Below, one piece after another: positions 55,871-64,000 of a stretch of 64,000 bases of DNA. A model generated the notes under the pieces. The model worked only from the letters and a program-made list of their open reading frames with translations, did not search any database and was not told the DNA's origin. How positions within the stretch are numbered: position 1 is the first letter of the stretch; each line of letters begins with the position of its first letter. The DNA is from VBDM01 sp035519135. GTDB taxonomy: Bacteria > Pseudomonadota > Gammaproteobacteria > Burkholderiales > SG8-39. The DNA is taken from NCBI GenBank assembly GCA_035519135.1, contig DATIWX010000044.1, forward strand, positions 45,228-109,227. The letters run 5' to 3'. A program made the translations under genes and the position numbers.

Positions 55871-56497
55871 CTATGCGAGCTTCATCACGATCATGCCGAG
55901 GACGTTGGCGGCGAAGTCGGCCCGGTCCGACATGTTCGAGATGTGCCGGTAGACCTCGCGTCGGTAGAACAGCCCGGGAAGCCGTCCCGGCTCCGTGGCG
56001 CGCGCGAACAGATCCTTGATCGCCGCTCGGTAGAGGCGTTCGACCTCGCGTTCCATCTGATGCACGTCGTGCGCATGATCGCCGGCGACCCGCGGATTTC
56101 CGGCCAGCCTCTGAATCGCCAGCTCCAGCTGCTGCGCTTCCTGGCGGACGAAATCCACCATCCTGCGGATGTAGTCGTCGGCCTCCACCTTGAGGATGTT
56201 CATCTCCTCCATGGTCGTGAGCGCGTACGTCACCATGTCCTCGTAGCAATGCGACAGGTTGAAGATGTCCTCGCGGTCGAGCGGGGTGATGAACGTCTTG
56301 TGCAGCTCGTCGATGAGAACGCTGCGCAGCTCGCTTGCATCGTCCGCGAGCTGCCGCAGCGTATCGATTCTGCCGGAATCGGCCTGACCGAGCATGCTCT
56401 CGAGGTAGCGCACCCCTTCGACCGACTTGGCGGCCTGGGCGACCAGCATGGTGATGAATTTGTTGTTCTCCTTCACACGTCCGTCGAACCATCCCAT
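55871..56497 (-). CDS. DUF47 family Pit accessory protein (PhoU-like)
   Basis: Protein of 208 residues, all-helical, of the DUF47/PhoU-related group. It starts MGWFDGRVKENNKFITMLVAQAAKSVEGVRYLESML and contains KTFITPLDREDIFNLSHCYEDMVTYALTT, the family's signature. Encoded one base after pit, the usual pairing; such proteins are thought to control phosphate uptake through Pit. Confidence 0.88.
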   Translation of the reverse strand: MGWFDGRVKENNKFITMLVAQAAKSVEGVRYLESMLGQADSGRIDTLRQLADDASELRSVLIDELHKTFITPLDREDIFNLSHCYEDMVTYALTTMEEMNILKVEADDYIRRMVDFVRQEAQQLELAIQRLAGNPRVAGDHAHDVHQMEREVERLYRAAIKDLFARATEPGRLPGLFYRREVYRHISNMSDRADFAANVLGMIVMKLA

Positions 56498-56498
56498 C

Positions 56499-57500
56499 TC
56501 AGCCTCCGTGCGCGAGCATCGCCTGGACGAGGTAGTGCAGCGGTACGGCCAGCAGCACCGCCGCGGGCAGCGTCAGTATCCACGCGATGGCGATTTCGCC
56601 GAGGACCGACCACCGCACCTGCGACTTGCGCTCCGCCGCCCCGGCGCCGACGATCGCGAGGCTCGTCACCTGCGTCGTGCTCACCGGTGCTCCCGCAAGC
56701 GAAGCCGCGAGAATCACCGCCGCCGACGCCGACTGCGCGGTGAAGCTGTGAATCGGACGGATCCGGTAGAAGTTCAGTCCCAGAGTGCGGATGATGCGCC
56801 AGCCCCCGACCGCCGTCCCCAGCGCGATCGCCGACGCGCTCAGCGCGACGGCCCACCACGGCACGACGAACGCCGGCGTCAATCCCAGGGTCACCAGTCC
56901 CAGCGAGATCATGCCCACCGTCTTCTGCGCGTCGTTGGCGCCGTGACTCATGGCAAGCGCCGCGGCGGTGAGCACCTGCGCCCGGGACAGCGCGGTATTG
57001 GCCTTCGGTGTCGCGTTGCGCAACAGCCAGCGCAGCGCCCGCATGATCGCGAGCGCCGCGGCGAAGCCGAGCGCCGGCGAGGCGAACAAGACAAGCGCCA
57101 CTTTCCACAGCCCCTGCGCCTGGATCGCGGCGGGGCCGGAACCGGCGGCCGCAGCTCCGACCATCCCCCCGATCAGCGCGTGCGTCGAGCTCACCGGAAT
57201 GCCGAAGTACCAGGTCACCGCGTTGCAAAGTCCTGCCGCGAGCAGCGCGGCAAGCACCACGGAGATCGTGATCGACTGCGGCAGCACCACCCCCGCGCCG
57301 ACCGTTTCGGCGACCGCTATACCGAGCAGGAACGGGCCCGCCAGGCTCGCCACCGCCGCCAGGGTGAGCGCGCCGCGTGCGCTCATCGCGCGCGAGGCGA
57401 TGATGGTCGCGACGGCATCGGCGCTGTCGTGCACGCCGTTGAGGAAATCGAACAGGAACGCGACCGCGAGCAATACGAATAGGAGCGTCAGCGCGGACAT
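56499..57500 (-). CDS. pit: Low-affinity inorganic phosphate transporter (Pit/PHO4)
   Basis: Proton-coupled uptake of metal-phosphate. It has 333 residues with about 9-10 helices and the duplicated PHO4 motif: FLFDFLNGVHDSADAVATIIASRAM near the N-terminus and LAMSHGANDAQKTVGMISLGL in the middle. FGIPVSSTHALIGGMVG and LAGAPVSTTQVTSLAIVGAGAAERKSQVRW are the matching second motifs. First gene of pit-DUF47, divergent from the universal stress gene. Confidence 0.93.
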   Translation of the reverse strand: MSALTLLFVLLAVAFLFDFLNGVHDSADAVATIIASRAMSARGALTLAAVASLAGPFLLGIAVAETVGAGVVLPQSITISVVLAALLAAGLCNAVTWYFGIPVSSTHALIGGMVGAAAAGSGPAAIQAQGLWKVALVLFASPALGFAAALAIMRALRWLLRNATPKANTALSRAQVLTAAALAMSHGANDAQKTVGMISLGLVTLGLTPAFVVPWWAVALSASAIALGTAVGGWRIIRTLGLNFYRIRPIHSFTAQSASAAVILAASLAGAPVSTTQVTSLAIVGAGAAERKSQVRWSVLGEIAIAWILTLPAAVLLAVPLHYLVQAMLAHGG

Positions 57501-57640
57501 GATTCAGGACGACCCCTCCCGACGCAGCTGCTCCAGATCAGGAGGGGCGAAGCGTCGAATACTAGCACAGCGGCGCATCCGCACTCGCCGCAGCGGAGTA
57601 GCGCGAAACCGGGCATCATTCAGCCGGAGAAGGGCGAACA

Positions 57641-58090
57641 ATGTTCCGACGCATCTTGGTGCCCGTCGACGGCAGCGGGCCTTCCACCGCAGGCCTGCGC
57701 ATCGCGCTGTTGCTCGCACGCGATCGCAAGGCGCGCCTGCGGCTGGTACATCTTTCGCACGACCTCGCCCTCGCGCCGGCGCGCAACCGGGAGCTGCCCG
57801 TCGGCGACCTGTACGCGCGGGTGGAAAAGCGCGGTGAGCAGCTTCTCCGTCGCCACGAGCGCCGGTGCCGGCAGCGGGGGATCGCGCCCGAGACCGCGCT
57901 CTACGTCGCCATTGCCGGGCGCGCCGCCGATGTCATCGTGAAGGAGGCGAAGAAGTGGCGCGCCGACCTCATCGTCATGGGCACGCACGGCCGCCGCGGG
58001 GTCACGCGGCTCGCCCTCGGAAGCGACGCCGAGCAGGTGGTGCGCCGCTCGCCGGTGCCGGTGCTGCTGACCCGCGCCGGGAGGCGTTGA
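57641..58090 (+). CDS. Universal stress protein (UspA family)
   Basis: Protein of 149 residues. It starts MFRRILVPVDGSGPSTAGLRIALLLA and ends with the ATP-binding signature GTHGRRGVTRLALGSDAEQVVRRSPVPVLL (G-2x-G-9x-GS). A single Usp domain, cytoplasmic. Divergent from pit across 140 bases; no operon partners. Confidence 0.92.
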   Translation: MFRRILVPVDGSGPSTAGLRIALLLARDRKARLRLVHLSHDLALAPARNRELPVGDLYARVEKRGEQLLRRHERRCRQRGIAPETALYVAIAGRAADVIVKEAKKWRADLIVMGTHGRRGVTRLALGSDAEQVVRRSPVPVLLTRAGRR

Positions 58091-58109
58091 GCCCGCCCGC
58101 GGGCAAGCT

Positions 58110-58889
58110 TCAGGCACTGCCGAGCAGGTACTCGGCAACCTCGACGAAGCCGGCACCCGAGGCCTCGCGGGTCACGTATTTCGGCCAGGCGTCGAGACGC
58201 CCTTCGAAGCGGCGCACGTTGGCGACGCCGATGGAGTTCTCGAAGAAGGCGAACATCGGGGCGTCGTTCTCCGAGTCGCCGACGAACACGAACTCCCGGT
58301 TCGCGCCGTCGAGATCGAGGCCGAAGCGTTCCGCGAAGAGAAGCCGGCTGGTCGCGAGCTTGTCGTAGCCCCCGAACCAGCCGTTCACGTGAATCGAGCT
58401 GATCTTGGCCTTGAGCCCCGCTTCCTCCATCAGCGCCGCGATGCGCTCCGCCGCGTCGAGCGGCAAGGGCGGAACGTCCTCGCAGTAGTCGATCGCGAGG
58501 TCGGTCTCACGGTAGGCCTGGTCCGCGGCGAGCGCACAGCCGGGAACCTCGGCCAGGATGCGCCGGGCGACGGCGTCGAGGCGCGAGCGCTTGCCCGCGC
58601 GCGCCCGCGCGTCCTCGAGGAAGCGCTTGTGGAGCTTGCCTCCGGAAAAGAAGAAGTAGAAGGCGCCGTTCTCGCCGACCACCGCATCGACCGGCCACAT
58701 CCGCGCGATGTGATCGCACCATCCCGCCGGGCGCCCGGTGACGGGCACCACCATCCTCCCGGCTCCGTGCAGCTTTTCGAGCGCCGCGTAAGCGGCGGCG
58801 GTGAGCTTGCCGCGCGTGGTCAGCGTCTCGTCGATATCCGCGAGCACGGCCTTCACCCCGCGTGCGTCGAGCTCCGCGAGCGGCCTCAT
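58110..58889 (-). CDS. HAD-superfamily hydrolase, IIB (sucrose/mannosyl-phosphate phosphatase-like)
   Basis: Protein of 259 residues. HAD motif I is VLADIDETLTTRG, motif II Thr-Gly in VVPVTGRPAGW, motif III Lys in NGWFGGYDKLATSRLL and motif IV GDSENDAPMFAFF. The C2B cap is about 90-185. This is the Cof/SPP/MPGP group, which acts on sugar phosphates and related compounds. It starts one base after the ABC permease stop, the last gene of that operon, so it probably acts on the transported compound. Confidence 0.85.
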   Translation of the reverse strand: MRPLAELDARGVKAVLADIDETLTTRGKLTAAAYAALEKLHGAGRMVVPVTGRPAGWCDHIARMWPVDAVVGENGAFYFFFSGGKLHKRFLEDARARAGKRSRLDAVARRILAEVPGCALAADQAYRETDLAIDYCEDVPPLPLDAAERIAALMEEAGLKAKISSIHVNGWFGGYDKLATSRLLFAERFGLDLDGANREFVFVGDSENDAPMFAFFENSIGVANVRRFEGRLDAWPKYVTREASGAGFVEVAEYLLGSA

Positions 58890-58890
58890 C

Positions 58891-60569
58891 TCACCCGAAC
58901 AATCCGCCGACGCGGGTGCCGGCGATGCGATTGACCAGATACAGGCTGATCGCGCACACCGCGATCAGGATCACCCCGAGCGCGGCCGCCTGGCTCTGCG
59001 AGCCGGCGATGTAGAAGCTGAAGATGCCGAACGGGATCATCTCGTTGCCCCCGGTCGTCAGGAAGATGGTCGACGAGGCTTCCTGGATCGACGTGATGAA
59101 GGAGAACAGCCCGCCGACGAAGATCCCCTTCCACACGAGCGGCACGGTGATGTCGCGGAAGGTCCGCAGCTTGGTCGCGCCGACGTTCTCGGCGGCCTCT
59201 TCCATCGACTTGTGAACGAGGAGGAGCGAGGAGTAGCTGCCGCGGACGGTGTAGGGCAGGCGGCGCACCGCGAGCACCAGCGGCAGGATCAGCCACATGC
59301 CGGTAAGCGGGACGTCGACGAGCGGCAGCGGGAAATTGAAGGCGCGCACGTAGGCGATGCCGACCGCGGTCCCAGGAATCGCGAGCATCAGCGTGGTGAG
59401 CGCGTCCATCGCGCCGCGCCCGGGCGCAGCCGTGCGCCCCATGATCCAGGCCATCGGCACCCCGATCGCGAGGCACATGAACACCGCGATGCCGCAGTAG
59501 AGGAGCGAATTCAGGATGAATTTAGGCGTCTCGACGCTCACCTGGTCGAAGAACTCGAGCGTGTAGTGCACGGGGAAAGGCGTGAGCGACCATCCGCGCC
59601 CGATCGCGGCGAGCAGCACCCCCACCTGCGGCACGAGCGACACGAACAGGAGCAGCGTCAGGAAGCCGACCGCTACCCAGCGCTTCACGGGTCCCAGCCG
59701 CCGGCGCTCGACTCTCGAGTAGGCGAGCGAGCTGTAATCCTTGATCGCGACGTACTGGCGCGCGGCGAGCACGAAAACGATCGCGAGCAGGACCAGCAGC
59801 GCCGAGATCACGATGCCCATGCGGAAGATGCGCCGGTCGACGAACTGCACGATGTTGAGGTAGGCCTGCGGAGCGAGCAGGTCCTGGACGCCGACGACCA
59901 GCGGCGTGATGAAATCGGCAAAAGTCCAGATGAACACGAGCAGCGCCCCGGAGATGTAGCCCGGCGTGGTGAGCGGCAGCGTCACGTCCCGGAACCTGCG
60001 CCAGCCCCTGGCGCCCATCCCCTGAGCGGCCTCCTCGAGCGCCGGGTCCACCTTGGAAAGCGCGTCGAGCACGGAGAGCGTCATCATCGGGAAGAGGTGC
60101 ACCGTCTCCACCAGCAGCACGCCCTGGACCCCGTACATGAAATTCACCGGTTGCTGCAGTCCGAACCAGTCCATGAGCAGGATGTTCACCGTGCCGGCGC
60201 GGCCGAGGATGAAGACGAATCCGAGCACGCCCACCAGCGGCGGCAGGATCATCGGCAGCATGGTGAGGTAGGAGAACAGGTTCCGGTACGGGAACTCGTA
60301 GCGCAGGATCAGGAAGGCGACCGCGATCCCGACGACCGAGGTCGTGACCACGGCGGCCAGCCCGAGGGCGAGCGACTTCCAGAGCGAGCGCAGGTAGAAC
60401 GAGTCGGTGAAGAACTCGTGGAAGTTCGCCAGCGTGAACTGGCCCGCCTCGTTGGAGAAGGCGTCGTAGAAGATGCGCGTCAGCGGATAGAAGACGAAGA
60501 CGATCAGGAATATCCAGATGAAGGCGAATCCCGCGGCTGCGAGCGGCGATCTCGGCAGCTTGAGCATGC

Positions 60570-60573
<4 letters not shown>
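58891..60573 (-). CDS. ABC transporter fused permease (FbpB/AfuB type)
   Basis: Protein of 560 residues with two tandem permease halves and about 12 helices. Each half has an EAA loop: EEAAQGMGARGWRRFRDVTLPLTTPGYISGALL (about 160-190) and EEAAENVGATKLRTFRDITVPLVWKGIF (about 450-480). ATG at 60,573 overlaps the ATPase stop (ATGA). The fused arrangement is that of iron(III) or sugar-phosphate importers such as Fbp/Afu. Confidence 0.9.
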
Positions 60574-61637
<1,064 letters not shown>

Positions 61638-61641
61638 CAGC

Positions 61642-62766
61642 TCAGTATTTTTTCTTCAGCTCTTCGACAACCGACTCGATGTCCTTGCGGAACTGGCCGT
61701 TCACCGCCTCGTAGCGCTTCTGCGCCGTGTCGTCGTCGTAGATATTGGTGACGTCGACGTCGAAGTAGGAGCGCAGGCCGCCGGTGAACTCGACGGCCAG
61801 CTCGGCGGGCGAGCCCGGCGCGCCCTGCACGCGGAACTTGGGCGTGATCGGGAACACGCCCCGCTCCATCGCGACTCTCTGCCCGCGCTCGGTGAGCATG
61901 AACTCGATGAAGGCGCGCGCGGCCTTCGGGTGCGGCGCGCCCGCGATGACGGCGATCGGCTCGGGCGTGATCCAGGCAGTCTTCGGCGCCACGAACTTGA
62001 TGTCGAAGCCCGAAAGGCGGTCTTCGAAGGCCATGTAGCTCGGCACAGCGAAGCCGGCGGCGAACTCGCCCTTGGCAACCACCGAGGGCACGTCACGGCT
62101 GCGCGCGGTGAAGATGCCGGTGTTCGCACCGAGGCGCTTCAGCCACTCCCAGCCCTTGGCGTCGCCTTCGCGCTGCAGGATCACCTCGTAGGTCGCGTGG
62201 CTGCTGGAGGAGCGCGTGGGGGCGCACTGCGCGACGTTGCCTTTCAGCTTGGGGTCGAGCAGGTCGTCCCAGTCCTTGGGCGGCTGCACGCCCAGGCGCT
62301 GCAGCAGCCGCGGGTGATAGACGAGACCATAGGGCTCGAGCACCGTGCCGGTCCAGAAGCCTTTCGGGTCCTTGAGATAGATGGGCTTGGGCTTGCCGAT
62401 GGTGGCGGGGATGGCGTCCATCACGGCCTGCGGCAGGTCGAGCTTGGCGAGCAGCTTCTGCTCGGCGAGCTTGTCGAAGAGCGCGCTCTCGCCGCCCCAG
62501 AAGATGTCGGCCTGGGGCCGGCCCTTCCATTCGACGATCTGGCCGTAAGCGACCGGCGTTCCGGCAGCGAGCGCGCTCGTCTTGACCGTGACGTTCCACT
62601 TCTCCTTCGCGTATTTCGCGAACTCCGCCAGCGAGGGGTCGGTGAGCGTCTTCGCGACCGGGGTGATGAGAACGAGCTCGCTCTCGATTTGCTGGGCCGC
62701 CGCGGGAGCTGCGGCCGCGAGAACCGCGGCCAGGACCGCGGCCGCCTGCTTCAGGATGCGCATCAT
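61642..62766 (-). CDS. ABC transporter periplasmic solute-binding protein
   Basis: Protein of 374 residues with an Ala-rich signal peptide (about 1-24, ending AAPAAAQ). The type II fold opens IESELVLITPVAKTLTDPSLAEFAKYAKEKW and has PQADIFWGGESALFDKLAEQ. The start is ATG at 62,766: AGAGGAG lies six bases upstream, whereas the more upstream frame extension would precede the predicted transcript start. It belongs to the Fbp/Afu/2-aminoethylphosphonate group. I see no Tyr pair typical of iron binders with certainty, so the ligand is open. Confidence 0.87.
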   Translation of the reverse strand: MMRILKQAAAVLAAVLAAAAPAAAQQIESELVLITPVAKTLTDPSLAEFAKYAKEKWNVTVKTSALAAGTPVAYGQIVEWKGRPQADIFWGGESALFDKLAEQKLLAKLDLPQAVMDAIPATIGKPKPIYLKDPKGFWTGTVLEPYGLVYHPRLLQRLGVQPPKDWDDLLDPKLKGNVAQCAPTRSSSSHATYEVILQREGDAKGWEWLKRLGANTGIFTARSRDVPSVVAKGEFAAGFAVPSYMAFEDRLSGFDIKFVAPKTAWITPEPIAVIAGAPHPKAARAFIEFMLTERGQRVAMERGVFPITPKFRVQGAPGSPAELAVEFTGGLRSYFDVDVTNIYDDDTAQKRYEAVNGQFRKDIESVVEELKKKY

Positions 62767-62786
62767 GGGCTTCTCCTCTTGCAACG

Positions 62787-62852
62787 ATTATAGGGTGAGC
62801 TTGCGCCCTCCATGGTGCCGGGGCCCGGGCCGGCTCCTTTGACGCAGATCAA
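62787..62852 (-). promoter_or_regulatory. FNR-type box and promoter of the ABC operon (box 6)
   Basis: TTGAC-GCAG-ATCAA at 62,839-62,852. A perfect TATAAT on the minus strand (62,787-62,792) places the box centre about 66 bases before the start of transcription, a class I-like position, unlike the other boxes. The predicted start is about 14 bases before the ATG at 62,766. Confidence 0.65.
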
Positions 62853-62862
62853 GCAGCCGCGG

Positions 62863-63855
62863 TCAGGACTCCTTCCCGGTCGGCCGCGCGAGCAGCCGGC
62901 CGATCGCCTCGTCGACGCCGCCGCCGCGGTTGAGCACCTCGTCGACGGCCGCGGTGATGGCCATTTCCACGCCGTGGCGCCGGGCAAGCTCGGCCACGGA
63001 TTCCGCCGAATGCACGCCTTCCTGGACGGTAACGCGCTCGCGCAAGATGTCCTGCAGGGCCCGGCCCTCGCCGAGCGCAATGCCGAGCGAGGTGTTGCGC
63101 GATGCCGCGCTGTTGCAGGAGAGGCTCAGGTCGCCCGCCCCGGACAGGCCCAGGAAAGTCTCGTGCCGTGCGCCGAGCGCGAGGCCGAGACGCGCCATCT
63201 CGGCGAGCCCGCGCGCGAACAGCGTCGCGCGCGCGGATTCGCCGAGCTTCTTCCCGGTCGCGATCCCGCAGGCGATGGCGAGCACGTTCTTCATGACCCC
63301 GCCGAGGTGGACGCCGACGATGTCCTCGGACAGGTACACGCGGAAGCGCGGCGTCCCGATGGCGTCGGCGAGCCGCTCCGCCAGCGCCTTGTCCTTGCAT
63401 GCGAGCGTCACGCCGGCCGGCAGCTCGGCGGCGATGTCGTGGGCGAACGAAGGCCCGGAGAGCACCGCGACTCGCGCCGCGGGCAGGGTCTCGGCGATGA
63501 CCTGCGACATCAGCGCGCAGCTGCCCCGCTCGATCCCCTTCGAGCAGCTCACCAGCGGCAGGCCCGCCTTCACAAAAGGCGCGAGCTGCGCGGTGACGCC
63601 GCGCATGTGCTGGGCCGGGGGCGCGAGGACGAGGAAGTCGGCTTCCGCCGTCGCCGCGCGGAGGCTGTTCGTCGCGAAGATGCCCGGGGGAAGCCGTATC
63701 CCGCGGAGGAACAGCCGATTCTCCGAATCCTGGTTGATCGCGGCGGCCACCTCGGGCTCGCGTGCCCAGAGCGCGATCTCGTGGCCGGAGCGCCGCATGA
63801 CGCAGGCCATCGCCGTGCCGAAAGCCCCGCCGCCGATCACGCCTATCTTCGCCAC
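62863..63855 (-). CDS. gpsA: Glycerol-3-phosphate dehydrogenase [NAD(P)+]
   Basis: Reduces dihydroxyacetone phosphate to sn-glycerol 3-phosphate for phospholipids. It has 330 residues. The Rossmann motif IGGGAFGTAMA is at about 7-17, the catalytic Lys lies in GGVMKNVLAIACGI (about 190), and the C-terminal domain holds GLAEMARLGLALGARHETFLGLSGAGDLSLSCNSAASRN. GTG start with GGAGG. It is followed by box 6 and the ABC operon. Confidence 0.96.
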   Translation of the reverse strand: MAKIGVIGGGAFGTAMACVMRRSGHEIALWAREPEVAAAINQDSENRLFLRGIRLPPGIFATNSLRAATAEADFLVLAPPAQHMRGVTAQLAPFVKAGLPLVSCSKGIERGSCALMSQVIAETLPAARVAVLSGPSFAHDIAAELPAGVTLACKDKALAERLADAIGTPRFRVYLSEDIVGVHLGGVMKNVLAIACGIATGKKLGESARATLFARGLAEMARLGLALGARHETFLGLSGAGDLSLSCNSAASRNTSLGIALGEGRALQDILRERVTVQEGVHSAESVAELARRHGVEMAITAAVDEVLNRGGGVDEAIGRLLARPTGKES

Positions 63856-63869
63856 GAACGCGTCCTCCT

Positions 63870-64000
63870 TCAGAGCGAGCGGAAGTCCTCGTCGCCGAGG
63901 TCGAGCTTCGCCGCCGCCATGTTCTCCTCGAGATGCTCGAGGCTGCCGGTCCCAGGGATCGGCAGCATGACGGGCGACTTCTTCAGCAGCCAGGCGATGG
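63870..64000 (-). CDS. Aldo/keto reductase, C-terminal end only
   Basis: The last 43 codons before TGA at 63,870-63,872 read AIAWLLKKSPVMLPIPGTG...LEHLEENMAAAKLDLGDEDF, the NADPH-binding C-terminal segment of aldo/keto reductases. The 5' part lies outside the window. It ends 14 bases before gpsA on the same strand. Confidence 0.82.
   Translation of the reverse strand, partial: IAWLLKKSPVMLPIPGTGSLEHLEENMAAAKLDLGDEDFRSL

Noticed and set aside
61642..62766. Naming the ABC system fbpABC (iron)
   Set aside because: Family resemblance alone does not fix the ligand, and the co-transcribed phosphatase points elsewhere; symbols were left empty.

Overview
The window is high-GC, gene-dense chromosomal DNA of a betaproteobacterium, Burkholderiales-like. 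The assignment rests on gene content and order: ilvB-ilvN-ilvC, a sigma factor-DUF3619-DUF3106-RDD block, lptF-lptG divergent from pepA-holC-valS, Bug-type tctC, and an NAD-linked fds formate dehydrogenase. I see no rRNA, tRNA, CRISPR array or intact insertion sequence. No gene-free stretch exceeds 300 bases.

Bases 1-19,700 are mostly core functions: branched-chain amino acid synthesis (ilvC truncated by the window edge), the sigma factor block, LPS export (lptF, lptG), pepA, holC, valS, an MFS exporter, a TusA-like protein, an orphan ChrB-like protein, a BepA-like M48 protease and moaC. They end with a type IV pilin that has a sigma-54 promoter, followed by a terminator and a TMTC-like membrane protein that may be a pilin glycosyltransferase.

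Bases 20,051-32,650 hold one minus-strand run of eight signalling genes. In transcription order these are a CHASE2 Ser/Thr kinase, a PP2C phosphatase, a double-FHA protein, a CHASE2 class III adenylate cyclase, a metallo-beta-lactamase cyclic nucleotide phosphodiesterase, a protein with two cNMP-binding domains and a rhodanese domain, a PilB/GspE ATPase with an N-terminal GAF domain, and a GAF-HD-GYP phosphodiesterase. It makes, degrades and probably senses cAMP, carries a phosphorylation/dephosphorylation pair, and ends in a pilus-type motor and a c-di-GMP hydrolase. I regard it as the best candidate for an undescribed system here.

Bases 32,940-51,473 hold an oxalate/formate C1 region: an ALDH1L1-like formyltransferase, frc, oxc, a divergent cysteine-free Crp/Fnr regulator, tctABC, terC, fhs and fused fdsGB plus fdsA. 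Oxalate would be activated and decarboxylated by Frc and Oxc, and formate oxidised to CO2 with NADH or loaded on tetrahydrofolate. A 14-bp FNR-type palindrome, TTGAC-N4-RTCAA, occurs exactly six times, always between genes: before oxc, tctC, fhs, fdsGB, sucC and an ABC transporter gene. In five cases a -10-like hexamer lies at the class II activation distance. This suggests one regulon run by the local regulator or a paralogue.

Bases 51,489-64,000 hold a TPR O-GlcNAc-transferase-like protein, sucCD, pit with its DUF47 partner, a universal stress protein, a Fbp/Afu-type ABC transporter co-transcribed with a HAD phosphatase, gpsA and the tail of an aldo/keto reductase.
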